64,000 nucleotides of DNA from Candidatus Binatia bacterium (lineage in GTDB: Bacteria > Desulfobacterota > Binatia > HRBIN30): the NCBI GenBank assembly GCA_023150935.1, contig JAKLJW010000001.1, forward strand, positions 267,877-331,876, in the 5' to 3' direction. Within the stretch, counting starts at the first letter, position 1. Each line of letters begins with the position of its first letter. A program made the translations under genes and the position numbers. The notes beneath the pieces were generated by a model, which worked only from the letters and a program-made list of their open reading frames with translations, made no database searches and had not been told where the DNA came from. Shown piece after piece: positions 30,142 to 38,492 of this stretch.

Positions 30142-30753
30142 AGAGTGCCGCCAAATGGTGACCCAGGTCCTGCGACGGGGCTCAGGACAGGCTTCGAGAT
30201 GTCCCCTGAAAAGACGGGGCCTCCTCAGTCCGAACGGCTTGGGACTCGTACTGACCGGACCTTTCCGTTCCCCTGAGCTACGATTTCCGCGTTTGCGCGC
30301 ACAATGCGAAGAGATCTTCAGGCCATCGAGGGGCAGTGCCTTCCCGTTCGTCCCGAGTAGCGCCTTCTTCTGGCGCGTATCGAGGGACAGGCTCGGCAGG
30401 GGCGCGCCCCTCGATACGGAGCCCAGGGGAAGGGCTCCTACTCGGGGCGAACGGGCTGGTTGTTCGCTTTGGGTTGCGGGCGAAGCCCGCGCTGAGCTAC
30501 CAGGTCCTGGTTTCTTTGTGTGGTGCGAGGATTTCGTCAGTCGTGCCGGAGAAAGTCGGCATCCGGCCCGTCATCTGACGCTGGATCCCGGCTCTCGCCG
30601 GGGTGACGGGTTCCGTCGTGTGCTCATTGGGTTGCGGGCGCAACCCGTGCCGAGGAGCTTGCTGGGTTTGTCTCCGTCTCGAAGGGCGCGCCAGCGCGCA
30701 AATCGGCGGTCTCCGGTAGCCGCCAGGGCGACGGATAATCGAGGAGTGTAGAG
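30142..30753. repeat. Repeat-rich intergenic region
   Basis: 612 bases with no gene I can support. It contains hairpin copy 3 (30343-30455). Other parts are ttgggttgcgggcg-type short palindromes (30469-30492 and 30626-30650). A segment ctggatcccggctctcgccggggtgacgg (30580-30608) matches the common dispersed repeat of the form GTCACCCCGGCG...GGGATCCAG. The last 20 bases hold the GGAG leader of the acyl-CoA dehydrogenase gene. Confidence 0.7.
30343..30455. repeat. Dispersed hairpin element, copy 3
   Basis: Inverted repeat with outer arms cccgttcgtcccgagtag (30343-30360) and ctactcggggcgaacggg (30438-30455), and inner arms gtatcgaggg/cccctcgatac. It is homologous to the copies at 3958-4108 and 15750-15855. 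It lies between two acyl-CoA metabolism genes. Confidence 0.87.
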
Positions 30754-31956
30754 ATGGAAAGCATAGACTACGAAGTGGATCTGACGTCTGAGGAGCGCGC
30801 GGTCAGGGACACGGCGCACCGATTCGCGGCGGAGGTCATGCGGCCCGCCGCGGCGCAGCTCGATGCGCTGGCGGACCCGCAGGACGTGATCGCAAAGGGA
30901 TCGGTGCTGTGGGACGTCTTCAAGAAACATCGCGCCCTCGGTCTGACCGAGATCGTGGCTCCTGGTGGCGGGCTGGCGCCGGTGCAGCAGGCGCGCCTGC
31001 GATCGATAATCAGCGAGGAACTGGGCTGGGGCGATGCCGGGCTGGCCATCAGTGTCGGTGTCGCCAGCTTCCCGCGCATGCTGGCGCTGATGTCGGGCAA
31101 TCCGGAGCTGAGCGAGCGCTTCGGGGCCGAAGACTGCATCGGCTGTTGGGCGGGGACCGAGCCGGATCACGGCAGCGACCTGATCTATTACATGAACCGT
31201 CCCGACGGCGCCGGCGCGGGGCGCCCGAACTGCGTGGCGCGCAAGGACGGCGACTCCTTCGTCATCGACGGACAGAAGTCGGCGTGGGTGTCGAACGGAA
31301 CGATTGCCACGGCAGCGGCGATGTTCACCGCGGTCGACCTCGGCGACGGCAAGCGCGCCGACGCGGCTTTCCTGGTCCCGCTCGACGTGCCGGGGGTGTC
31401 TAAGGGTAAGCCGCTGAACAAGATCGGCCAGCGGGCGTTGAATCAGGGCGAGATCTTCTTCGATCACGTGCGCATTCCGGCCGAGTATATGGTGATTCCG
31501 CCCGCGACCTATGCGTTCGGTGCCGAGATGATTCTGAGCGCCGCCAACGGCGGCATGGGGGCGATCTTCGTCGGCGTGGCACAGGCGGCGTTGGACCTCG
31601 CCCTCGAGTATGCCAGGCAGCGGGTGCAGGGCGGTGTGCCGATCTTCCGGCATCAGAACGTCAGAATGCGCCTGTTCGAGATGTTTCGGAAAGTGCAGGC
31701 GGCGCGGGCGCTGAGCCGGCAGGTCACCCTCTACAACACGATGAACGTCCCCCCGAAGCTGGAGCTTGCGGTCGCCGCGAAGGTGACATCGACCAATACC
31801 GCCTTCGAGGTGGCAAGCAGCGCCCTGCAGATCTTCGGCGGCAACGGCTTGAGTCGCGAGTACCCGATCGAGAAGCTGCTGCGCGACGCCCGCGCGTCGA
31901 TGATCGAGGACGGCTGCAACGACGTCCTGAGCCTCGTGGCGGCCGAGCGGCTGTAA
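30754..31956 (+). CDS. Acyl-CoA dehydrogenase family protein
   Basis: FAD-dependent acyl-CoA dehydrogenase of 400 residues, forming the alpha-beta double bond and passing electrons to ETF. An N-terminal helical domain with LTSEERAVRDTAHRFAAE is followed by the flavin-binding segment GCWAGTEPDHGSDL and the beta-domain. The C-terminal signature is QIFGGNGLSREYPIEKLLRDAR, then IEDGCND where classical members have YEGTNEI, so a glutamate is kept at the expected catalytic-base position in altered surroundings. Substrate unknown. The ATG is preceded by cgaggag. The MarR-controlled operon starts just after. Confidence 0.88.
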   Translation: MESIDYEVDLTSEERAVRDTAHRFAAEVMRPAAAQLDALADPQDVIAKGSVLWDVFKKHRALGLTEIVAPGGGLAPVQQARLRSIISEELGWGDAGLAISVGVASFPRMLALMSGNPELSERFGAEDCIGCWAGTEPDHGSDLIYYMNRPDGAGAGRPNCVARKDGDSFVIDGQKSAWVSNGTIATAAAMFTAVDLGDGKRADAAFLVPLDVPGVSKGKPLNKIGQRALNQGEIFFDHVRIPAEYMVIPPATYAFGAEMILSAANGGMGAIFVGVAQAALDLALEYARQRVQGGVPIFRHQNVRMRLFEMFRKVQAARALSRQVTLYNTMNVPPKLELAVAAKVTSTNTAFEVASSALQIFGGNGLSREYPIEKLLRDARASMIEDGCNDVLSLVAAERL

Positions 31957-31988
31957 GCGGCAGCGGCGGAAGAAGGGTCGAAGCACCA

Positions 31989-32020
31989 TTGACCGCGCGC
32001 CGATAGTTGTGGTATACAAC
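31989..32020 (+). promoter_or_regulatory. Sigma70-like promoter with overlapping palindromic operator
   Basis: TTGACC (31989-31994), an 18-base spacer and TATACA (32013-32018) form a good sigma70-type promoter for the marR gene. The palindrome GTTGT-GGTAT-ACAAC (32006-32020) covers the -10 box and is a natural operator for the MarR protein encoded directly downstream. The expected transcription start falls a few bases before the ATG at 32028, and no Shine-Dalgarno sequence is present. Confidence 0.7.
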
Positions 32021-32027
32021 CATCGTC

Positions 32028-32486
32028 ATGTCGACGAAGAGCGAACTTCGCGAGGCGTACGAGCTGCTGCGGGACGTGGCGCGGGTGTCACGGTTGTTTC
32101 AGCAGGACAACGTGCACTGCGGCGGCGTCACCTTTGTGCAGTTCACGATTCTCGATCACGTCGATCAGGCGGGCGGCGGTCTGGATCTGGCCCGGTTGCA
32201 CGACGCCCTTGCCGTGGAAAAGAGCACCACGACGCGACTCGTGGAACCGCTGGTGGACAAGGGGTTTCTCGCGCGCACGCCGGCGCCGCAGGACGCGCGG
32301 GCGGTGCGGCTCGACCTGACGGCCGAGGGCCGAGCCGCGCACCGCCAGTACTGGGCGTGTCTGTCGAAGAGCTTGCGACTCGCCGTCGACGGGCTGCCAA
32401 AGGCGCGCAGCGTCGAGGTCAAGCGGGCGGTGCGGGAGTTCGTGCAGACGGTGGGACGGCTCTGCGGCGACGGCTGTTGCGGCTGA
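32028..32486 (+). CDS. MarR-family transcriptional regulator
   Basis: A 152-residue winged-helix repressor. The recognition region LDLARLHDALAVEKSTTTRLVEPLVDKGFLARTPAPQDARAVRLDLTAEG is typical of MarR (recognition helix plus DxR wing). It ends in Cys-rich CGDGCCG, which could allow metal or redox sensing, an inference only. ATG 32028 is chosen because it follows the promoter by the right distance; an upstream ATG at 32007 would lie inside the -10 region. It probably represses its own promoter and the molybdoenzyme operon that starts 65 bases downstream. Confidence 0.87.
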   Translation: MSTKSELREAYELLRDVARVSRLFQQDNVHCGGVTFVQFTILDHVDQAGGGLDLARLHDALAVEKSTTTRLVEPLVDKGFLARTPAPQDARAVRLDLTAEGRAAHRQYWACLSKSLRLAVDGLPKARSVEVKRAVREFVQTVGRLCGDGCCG

Positions 32487-32551
32487 CGCCGGCGGCAATG
32501 GAAGGACATGGCCATGACGGTTCGCGGTGACGGCGACTGCGGGGAGGGCGC

Positions 32552-34762
32552 ATGCTGACGCGACGCGAGTTCATTGGCGTCGGCGTGGCCACGGCCGTGA
32601 CGGCGACCGTGCCGTGGCCGCCGCGGGCGCTCGAAGCGGGGCAGGGGGCTCGGCTCGAAGGCGTTGTGCCGGTGGCCGGCGACGGTCGGATCCCCACCAC
32701 GTGCAACATGTGCACGCTCGGCTGCACGGTGCTGGCGACCCGGGCCGGGGACCGGGTGGTGCGGCTTGCGGGTCACCCCGACAGTCCGGTGAACCGGGGC
32801 CGGTTGTGCGCCAAAGGCCACGCCGGACTGTACAAGCCGATCCATCCGGAACGACTCGGCACGCCGCTGATCCGTGCCGGCGCACGCGGCGCCGGGAGCT
32901 GGAAGCGCGTGTCGTGGGACGACGCGCTGGGAACGGTGGCCGCCGGCCTCGAGCGCATCCGCCGCGTCCACGGGCCGCAGAGCATCGCTCTCTGGCAGAA
33001 CCTCAACATGGACCGGCCGGATATATTCGAGCGTTTCGTGCACGCGCTGGGGTCGCCGAATTTCATCGGGCACGTGTCGACCTGCGATGCGAGCCGTTTG
33101 CTGGGCGGCGCGATGACGTACGGCGCCGCGCGAGCCGTTTACGATTACGCCAACGCCGAGTGCATTCTCGCCGTTGGCATCAATCCGCTGGGCGCCAAGG
33201 ACCTGGTGCTGGCGGCGCGAGAGATTCTCGACGCGAAGGCGCGGGGTACGATGCTGATCACGGTCGACCCGCGCCTTTCCGAAACCGCGGCGCGGTCGGA
33301 CCTGTGGGTGCCGATCCGGCCTGGGACCGACGGTGTGCTGCTCGCCGGGCTGGCACAGTGGCTCATCGTCAACGAGCGGTTCGACCGCGACTTCGTGCGC
33401 GACCACACCTTTGGCTTCGAGACGATTCGCCGTCACCTGGCGCAGTTCGGCGTCGACGAGGTCTGCGCCGCGACGGGAATACCGCGCGAGCGTTTCCTGC
33501 GGGTCGCCGCGGCTCTGGCCGAGCTCCGCAGCGTCGTTGCCGTGGGGCGCGGCGTGGTCACGCATCGGGATGCGACCGACGCAGTGCGGATGGCCGAGAT
33601 CCTGAACGCGCTGCTCGGTGCCTTCGACCGCGACGGCGGCGTGCGCCTGCTTCCCTTCCCGTCGATCCCGCTGGCCAAGGTCCAACCCGTCGTCAAGGAC
33701 CCCGGCGGCGCGCGCATCGATCGCGCCAACGGGGGGCGCCTGCCGTTGCCCGTGGGGCGGGGGCCGGCCTACCCGGCGGCCTTCTTCGGCGTCTCCCACG
33801 AAGTGCCGCGGAACGTTCTGCGCGCCGACCCGTACCCGTTGAAGGGGCTGATCTTCAACGCGGTCAATCCGGTGTACTCGCTGCCGCAGGGGTCGGAACT
33901 GGTCGAGGCCATGGAGAAGATCGACCTGATTGTGTCGATCGACGCCTTCGCGTCGGAGACCACACGGTGGGCCGACGTGGTGCTGCCCGCGTCGACGTAC
34001 CTCGAAGGGCTGGATCTATGGTTTCCCGCGCCGCTGCGCGTCAGCCTGCGCCAGCCCGTCATCGAGCCGCGGTTCCAGTCGCGGCCGAGTCAGGAAATCA
34101 TCCTGTCGCTCGCCAGGACAATGGGGCTCGAAAGGGAGTTTCCGTTTTCTCGCTACGAAGAGTTTCTGCGTGCTCAGCTTGCCGGCACCGGCGTATCGCT
34201 CGAGGAGTTGCGGGGCCGTGGTTTTGTCGAGTGGCCGGCGGAGCCGATTGCGCCGGGACGACTCCGGAAGGGCGGGTTCATGACGCCGTCGGGTCGGGTC
34301 GAACTGGTCTCGAGCCTCCTGACCGCCGCGGGCTTTGCGCGCGAACCCCGGCCGGCGACGTGGCGGACGTCGACCGACGACGCGATCTTTCCGTATCACC
34401 TCGTGACGCACAAGCTGCCGTTTCACACTCAGTCGGCGACGGCGGAGAACCCGTATCTGGCCGGGATCCAGTCGGACAACCCGATCGTCATGAACCCGGA
34501 GACGGCGGCGCAGATCGGTGTCGAGAGCGGCGACACCGTGCAGGTCGAGTCGCGGCGGGGCGCGCTCGCCGCGCGGGTGCGAGTATCGGCGGGCATTCGT
34601 CCCGATACGCTCGCGCTGGCGCACCACTTCGGCCACACGGCCTACGCGCACACGGCGGTCGGCCGGGGCGTCAGCGGCAATCCCGTGCTGGGCGACGGCA
34701 CAGATCCCATTGGTGGCAACCTCGCGTTCAACGATACTCGGGTGCGGGTGCGGCGCGTATGA
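32552..34762 (+). CDS. Molybdopterin oxidoreductase catalytic subunit (CISM family)
   Basis: A 736-residue DMSO-reductase-family enzyme. The N-terminus TRREFIG followed by a hydrophobic stretch is a Tat signal, so it acts on the periplasmic side. The 4Fe-4S ligands are Cys51, Cys54, Cys58 and Cys86 (CNMCTLGC...GRLCAKG). Cys178 in VSTCDAS lies where the molybdenum ligand is expected. The C-terminal molydopterin-binding domain contains PEPTAAQIG-like NPETAAQIGVESGDTVQVES. With the following cytochrome/membrane and four-cluster ferredoxin subunits it forms a complex iron-sulfur molybdoenzyme of the Psr/Phs/Ttr general type. The substrate (sulfur, tetrathionate, arsenate or other) cannot be deduced. 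GGGGAGGG upstream supports the start. Confidence 0.88.
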   Translation: MLTRREFIGVGVATAVTATVPWPPRALEAGQGARLEGVVPVAGDGRIPTTCNMCTLGCTVLATRAGDRVVRLAGHPDSPVNRGRLCAKGHAGLYKPIHPERLGTPLIRAGARGAGSWKRVSWDDALGTVAAGLERIRRVHGPQSIALWQNLNMDRPDIFERFVHALGSPNFIGHVSTCDASRLLGGAMTYGAARAVYDYANAECILAVGINPLGAKDLVLAAREILDAKARGTMLITVDPRLSETAARSDLWVPIRPGTDGVLLAGLAQWLIVNERFDRDFVRDHTFGFETIRRHLAQFGVDEVCAATGIPRERFLRVAAALAELRSVVAVGRGVVTHRDATDAVRMAEILNALLGAFDRDGGVRLLPFPSIPLAKVQPVVKDPGGARIDRANGGRLPLPVGRGPAYPAAFFGVSHEVPRNVLRADPYPLKGLIFNAVNPVYSLPQGSELVEAMEKIDLIVSIDAFASETTRWADVVLPASTYLEGLDLWFPAPLRVSLRQPVIEPRFQSRPSQEIILSLARTMGLEREFPFSRYEEFLRAQLAGTGVSLEELRGRGFVEWPAEPIAPGRLRKGGFMTPSGRVELVSSLLTAAGFAREPRPATWRTSTDDAIFPYHLVTHKLPFHTQSATAENPYLAGIQSDNPIVMNPETAAQIGVESGDTVQVESRRGALAARVRVSAGIRPDTLALAHHFGHTAYAHTAVGRGVSGNPVLGDGTDPIGGNLAFNDTRVRVRRV

Positions 34763-35673
34763 ACCGGGCTCTCATCGGTGTGTCTGGCCGCAAGGGTGCG
34801 CTGCAAATGGGGCTCCCGTTGCTGCTCGAGCTCGGAATGCGCGTGTTCCGCATTCCGCTCTTCCCCGGCGTGGCGCCCCTGCTGGGAGAATCGCCCGTCG
34901 CAGTGCGGCTTGGATATGCGGCGGTTCTCTGTGGCGTCGAGGTAGCCTTTCTGGGGTCGGGTGGCTGGGAACTGGTGGTGGCGTCCGGGATTGCGGCGTC
35001 GTTGGTGGGGCGGCGGTGGCGGTTTCTCCGTTTTACGCTCGCCGCGGCCGGGGTGTGGGTGATGCTGGGCGTGGCCACCCGGAGTCTCGGCGGCGGCAGC
35101 TTTGGGCTCGAGACGCTGCTGACTGCCGTGTTGGTGCGCGTGACGGGATCGGAGGTGCTGGCTGCTGCCGCGGCTCGCGTGGTGCTGGCGGCGCTGGTGT
35201 ACGTGTCGGTGCTGTCGATGGGCCTGGTGACCAGGCCGTTTCGGCGGTTGGTGCCGGCGACGGTCGCGTTGCTGTTACTGGTCAACGCCTGTGCCGACAA
35301 GGAGAGCACCGCATTCCGCCCGGACGGGGTGGGGAGAGAGGAGATGGTCCGCGTGGACTACGGCGAAGCGGTGCTGGAGCGGCGGGGCCATCCGATCGTT
35401 CTCGGCGACGCGCACGACAACGGGCGTTGTCTGTCGTGTCACCGTGGCAAGGTCGGGCCGACCGATCTTCCGCTGGCGCAGAAGGGCTTCCACGAGATCC
35501 ACTACGAGGTGGTACGGGTGGCTGCTCCGTGCACCTCGTGTCACGCGGGTGCGGGGCGCCCCGGGTTTCCCGGCGAGTACCCGCAACAGGGCGCTCGTCA
35601 CGCGTACAACCAGACGTGCGCCGGGTGTCACTCCGGGGCCGACGGCCCGCGCTGGGCACGGAGCATGCGATGA
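34759..35673 (+). CDS. Membrane protein fused to tri-heme cytochrome c domain
   Basis: A 304-residue protein overlapping the catalytic subunit by four bases. Residues 1-175 contain about five hydrophobic segments. Residues ~205-304 hold three CXXCH heme motifs: CLSCH (Cys224), CTSCH (Cys258) and CAGCH (Cys287). It would carry electrons between the quinone pool or periplasmic donors and the molybdoenzyme, taking the place of an NrfD/PsrC anchor. Residues 154-178 (MGLVTRPFRR, a hydrophobic core, then VNAC) look exactly like a lipoprotein signal. The cytochrome part might therefore also be made alone from the internal ATG at 35218. The N-terminal domain is not one I recognise. Confidence 0.78.
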   Translation: MNRALIGVSGRKGALQMGLPLLLELGMRVFRIPLFPGVAPLLGESPVAVRLGYAAVLCGVEVAFLGSGGWELVVASGIAASLVGRRWRFLRFTLAAAGVWVMLGVATRSLGGGSFGLETLLTAVLVRVTGSEVLAAAAARVVLAALVYVSVLSMGLVTRPFRRLVPATVALLLLVNACADKESTAFRPDGVGREEMVRVDYGEAVLERRGHPIVLGDAHDNGRCLSCHRGKVGPTDLPLAQKGFHEIHYEVVRVAAPCTSCHAGAGRPGFPGEYPQQGARHAYNQTCAGCHSGADGPRWARSMR

Positions 35674-36218
35674 CTCAGGTGGGCTTCCTGTTCGATCCGG
35701 CTCGTTGCATCGGGTGCCAGTCGTGCCGGGTCGCCTGTCAGGTGTACAACGAAACCACCGCCGAGGTGAACTGGCGGCAGGTGACCTCGCACGAGCGCGG
35801 CGCGTTTCCCGACGTCGTCCAGCACAACCTTTCGCTGGCCTGCAACCATTGCGAACGGCCTGCCTGCATGGCCGTTTGCCCGGCCGACGCCATTCAGAAG
35901 CGCGTATCCGATGGCATCGTTACCGTCGATCCCGACCGCTGCAACGGCTGCCGGCGCTGCGTTGGCGCCTGTCCCTACGGTGCGCCGCGGCCGGCGCCGG
36001 ATCGGTCCCGCGTGTCCAAGTGCGACTTCTGTATGGCGCGGCAGGACGCGGGACTCGCTCCGGTGTGCGTGGAGACGTGCGTCGGCGGGGCGCTGCGCTA
36101 CGGGCCGCTGGACGAGATGGATGCGATGGCAGGGGAGGGGCCGCTGGCGAGCTCCGTCGAGGGCTTCTTCGATCCTGCGTGGACACGGCCGTCGATCCGC
36201 TTCGTTGCGCGGAAGTGA
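35670..36218 (+). CDS. Four-cluster ferredoxin subunit (DmsB/PsrB type)
   Basis: A 182-residue electron-transfer subunit with four groups of cysteines as in DmsB, PsrB and NrfC: CIGCQSCRVAC, CNHCERPACMAVC, CNGCRRCVGAC and CDFCMARQDAGLAPVCVETC. It should link the catalytic subunit to the cytochrome. There is no signal of its own, so it is presumably exported with the Tat-targeted catalytic subunit. The ATG overlaps the stop of the cytochrome gene by four bases. The order (catalytic, membrane/cytochrome, ferredoxin) differs from the usual catalytic-ferredoxin-membrane order. Confidence 0.9.
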   Translation: MTQVGFLFDPARCIGCQSCRVACQVYNETTAEVNWRQVTSHERGAFPDVVQHNLSLACNHCERPACMAVCPADAIQKRVSDGIVTVDPDRCNGCRRCVGACPYGAPRPAPDRSRVSKCDFCMARQDAGLAPVCVETCVGGALRYGPLDEMDAMAGEGPLASSVEGFFDPAWTRPSIRFVARK

Positions 36219-36453
36219 ATGAGGCAAGACGCCGAAGCTGCCGGCACCGGGGGGGCGTGAGCTGTGGAGAGCGCGCGCCCGGCCCGGGTCCGGCACATAA
36301 TCGTGCACGCACAGATGACTCGACCCGACCAGCTCGACCTGATGGGTCGCCCTGGCGTGACCCCGACCTTCCACAATCCGCGCACCTTCTTCTTCGGCGA
36401 CCGCCACCGGGAAGTGTTTCTCGGGCCGGCGCGCACCGCGCGTCGAGGCCGGT

Positions 36454-37944
36454 TCATTCGGCCCTGGCGGTGGCGTTCCGGATCAAGCGCAAGTAGAACC
36501 TCACGGCGTCGGCGTAGGCGCTGACTGCGATGCGTTCGTCGGCGCCATGGGCACGACCAAGCTCGGAGACCGCCCCGCGCACCGGCGTGAAACGGAACAC
36601 GTTCGGTGTGAGGCCGGTGTAGAAGCGGGCGTCGGTGCCGCCGGTGGTCAGCACGGGCGCGACCGCGGCGTCGGGGAAGACTTCCTGGACTGTCTGCCCG
36701 ACGAGGGCGAAGGCGGTTGAGTCGGTAGGCGAGGTCGGCGAGGGTTCGCGCGCGCGCAGGACTTTGATGTCGATGCGCTCGTCGGCGATCACGTTGCGCA
36801 AGCGCTCGAGACTCGACGCGACCGTGTCCCCAGGCAGTATGCGCACGCTCACGACGCCGCGGGCGACGTTGGGGATAGCGCTGTCCTTTATTCCGCCCTC
36901 GAGCCGCGTGCCGACGACTGTGGTTCGTACCATCGCGTTCGAGGCGGCGCTTGCGGCGAGCTGCTGGCGCACGAGAGGTTCGAAGAGCCAGAGGTTGGCG
37001 AGCGCTACCCGGAGTACGCCGTGAGTTTCGGGAGCGATCGACGTAAGAAAGGCGCGTGCCGAAGGGACGAGCCGCGTGGGCCACGGTTGATCGTCGAGTC
37101 GGACCAGGGCGTGCGCCAGCAGGGCTACGGGATTGTCACGCGCCGGGGATGAGGAGTGGGTCGGGCCGGGGTTTGGTGCCGAGAGCTCGACGTAAGCCGC
37201 ACCCTTCTCGGCAATACCGATCACCGCCACTGGCCGGGCCACGCCCGGCACGGCCCCTTCGAGAACGAAGCCGGCTTCGTCGAGCACGAAGTCGAGCCGC
37301 ACGCCGCGTTCCGCGAGTCGCGCGGCGATGCGGCCAGCGCCGTCGGCGCCGTTCGCCTCTTCGTCGTGGCCGAAGGCCAGAAGCAGCGTGCGTTGCGGGA
37401 CGAAGCCCTCGCCGAGCAGGCGCTCGCAGGCCTCGAGAATACCCACCACACCGACCTTGTCGTCGATGGCGCCACGTCCCCAGACGAAGCCGTCGCTGAC
37501 CACACCGGCAAACGGCGGATGCGTCCACCCGGCGCCGGGGCCCTCGTCTGCGGGGACGACGTCCTGGTGCGACAGCAGCGCCGCCGGCGCAAGGGCGGCG
37601 CGCTTTCCGCGCCAGGTGAAAAGGAGACTGCGCCCGCCAATGACTTCGCGCTCGAACTGGGCGTGGACGCGCGGGAAGCGCTGTGCCAGCCACTGATGAA
37701 AAGCTCTCCATTCCGCATCGGCATCGAGTTTGGGCACCGGCACGGACACGGTGCGAAAGCGAATCGCCTCGGCGAGACGAGCGGCGAGAGCGTCCGCTTC
37801 CACATCGATACGCACGGCCGGCGGCGGCGTCGCCGGAGCCGGTAATCGTGCTGTCCGGTAAGCGACCAGCGCAACGATGCCGGCGGCGGGGAGCAGAACG
37901 GCGGCGAGGACGCGGCGAACGACACGGAGACGGGTCTTTGGCAT
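36454..37944 (-). CDS. M20 family metallopeptidase
   Basis: A 496-residue di-zinc hydrolase of the M20 family, resembling the PM20D1/carboxypeptidase S branch in length. An N-terminal hydrophobic anchor (about 8-30) suggests membrane attachment. Metal and catalytic residues lie in LLSHQDVVPAD, GRGAIDDKVG and GHDEEANG, and TTGGTDARFY is the C-terminal metal motif. It would cleave or condense N-acyl amino acids or peptides. ATG 37944 is preferred because AGGA lies before it and the divergent promoter places the transcript start near 37967; ATG 37959 would add five residues. It is divergent from the arsR gene and probably controlled by it. Confidence 0.85.
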   Translation of the reverse strand: MPKTRLRVVRRVLAAVLLPAAGIVALVAYRTARLPAPATPPPAVRIDVEADALAARLAEAIRFRTVSVPVPKLDADAEWRAFHQWLAQRFPRVHAQFEREVIGGRSLLFTWRGKRAALAPAALLSHQDVVPADEGPGAGWTHPPFAGVVSDGFVWGRGAIDDKVGVVGILEACERLLGEGFVPQRTLLLAFGHDEEANGADGAGRIAARLAERGVRLDFVLDEAGFVLEGAVPGVARPVAVIGIAEKGAAYVELSAPNPGPTHSSSPARDNPVALLAHALVRLDDQPWPTRLVPSARAFLTSIAPETHGVLRVALANLWLFEPLVRQQLAASAASNAMVRTTVVGTRLEGGIKDSAIPNVARGVVSVRILPGDTVASSLERLRNVIADERIDIKVLRAREPSPTSPTDSTAFALVGQTVQEVFPDAAVAPVLTTGGTDARFYTGLTPNVFRFTPVRGAVSELGRAHGADERIAVSAYADAVRFYLRLIRNATARAE

Positions 37945-37974
37945 CGGAGCAATCCTCATTTCGATGTTTCTGGC

Positions 37975-38002
37975 ACACTAGCGCACTAGATTAGTATGTC
38001 AA
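37975..38002. promoter_or_regulatory. Divergent promoter/operator between M20 and arsR genes
   Basis: On the minus strand, TTGACA (37997-38002) and TAGTGT (37975-37980) with a 16-base spacer form a promoter for the M20 gene. Within the spacer lie two overlapping palindromes, CTAGCGCACTAG-like (37978-37989) and ACTA-GAT-TAGT (37985-37995), suitable as the binding site of the ArsR protein encoded to the right. The arsR promoter itself is less clear (TAGTAT at 37992-37997). Confidence 0.6.
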
Positions 38003-38022
38003 GCTCGGCTATGCTGTGGCCC

Positions 38023-38385
38023 ATGTCGACGACCGATCTCGATACTGTTGCCGTCGTATTCGCTGCCCTCGGGCACCCGGGCCGGTTGGCGATCCTGCGC
38101 GCGCTCCTGCGTGCGCACCCGCAGGGCCTCGTCGTCAGCGAAGTCCAGGAACTGGTATCCATGCCCGGTTCGACGCTGTCGCATCACCTCGATGCCCTGC
38201 GCCACGCCGGAGTCGTCGAGTCGACGCGCGAGGCGCAGCGCATTCGCTACCGGGCCAGGGTCGCTAACCTGCGGGCGGTGGCGGAGTTTCTGTCGACGCA
38301 GTGTTGTGCGAACGACGAAGGGGCCGAGCCGGAGGCGCCGGCGCCACGCAGCCCGGGCGGGCAGAGTCGCCGCGCGAGCCGGTGA
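38023..38385 (+). CDS. ArsR-family transcriptional regulator
   Basis: A 120-residue winged-helix regulator. The sequence LGHPGRLAILRALLRA...PGSTLSHHLDALRHAGVVESTREAQRIRYRA is typical of ArsR/SmtB. The canonical ELCVCDL metal motif is absent (VVSEVQELV instead), but a Cys-Cys pair lies near the end (STQCCAND), so metal sensing is uncertain. ATG 38023 gives the usual N-terminus; ATGs at 37996 and 38011 are in frame but close to the promoter. The VOC gene follows on the same strand after 107 bases. Confidence 0.85.
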   Translation: MSTTDLDTVAVVFAALGHPGRLAILRALLRAHPQGLVVSEVQELVSMPGSTLSHHLDALRHAGVVESTREAQRIRYRARVANLRAVAEFLSTQCCANDEGAEPEAPAPRSPGGQSRRASR

Positions 38386-38492
38386 AGCGGGCGTTGCAAC
38401 GGCCGGTCCACGGCGAGCCGCCGTGCGCCTTGCGGGCAAGGCCCGGCTGTGGTCAGGTGCGCCGCGGCGAAAGACCCGTTCCGGAGGACCTC

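Noticed and set aside
32552..34762. Selenocysteine at the molybdenum site of the catalytic subunit
   Set aside because: The residue in VSTCDAS is encoded by TGC and no in-frame UGA occurs in the gene.
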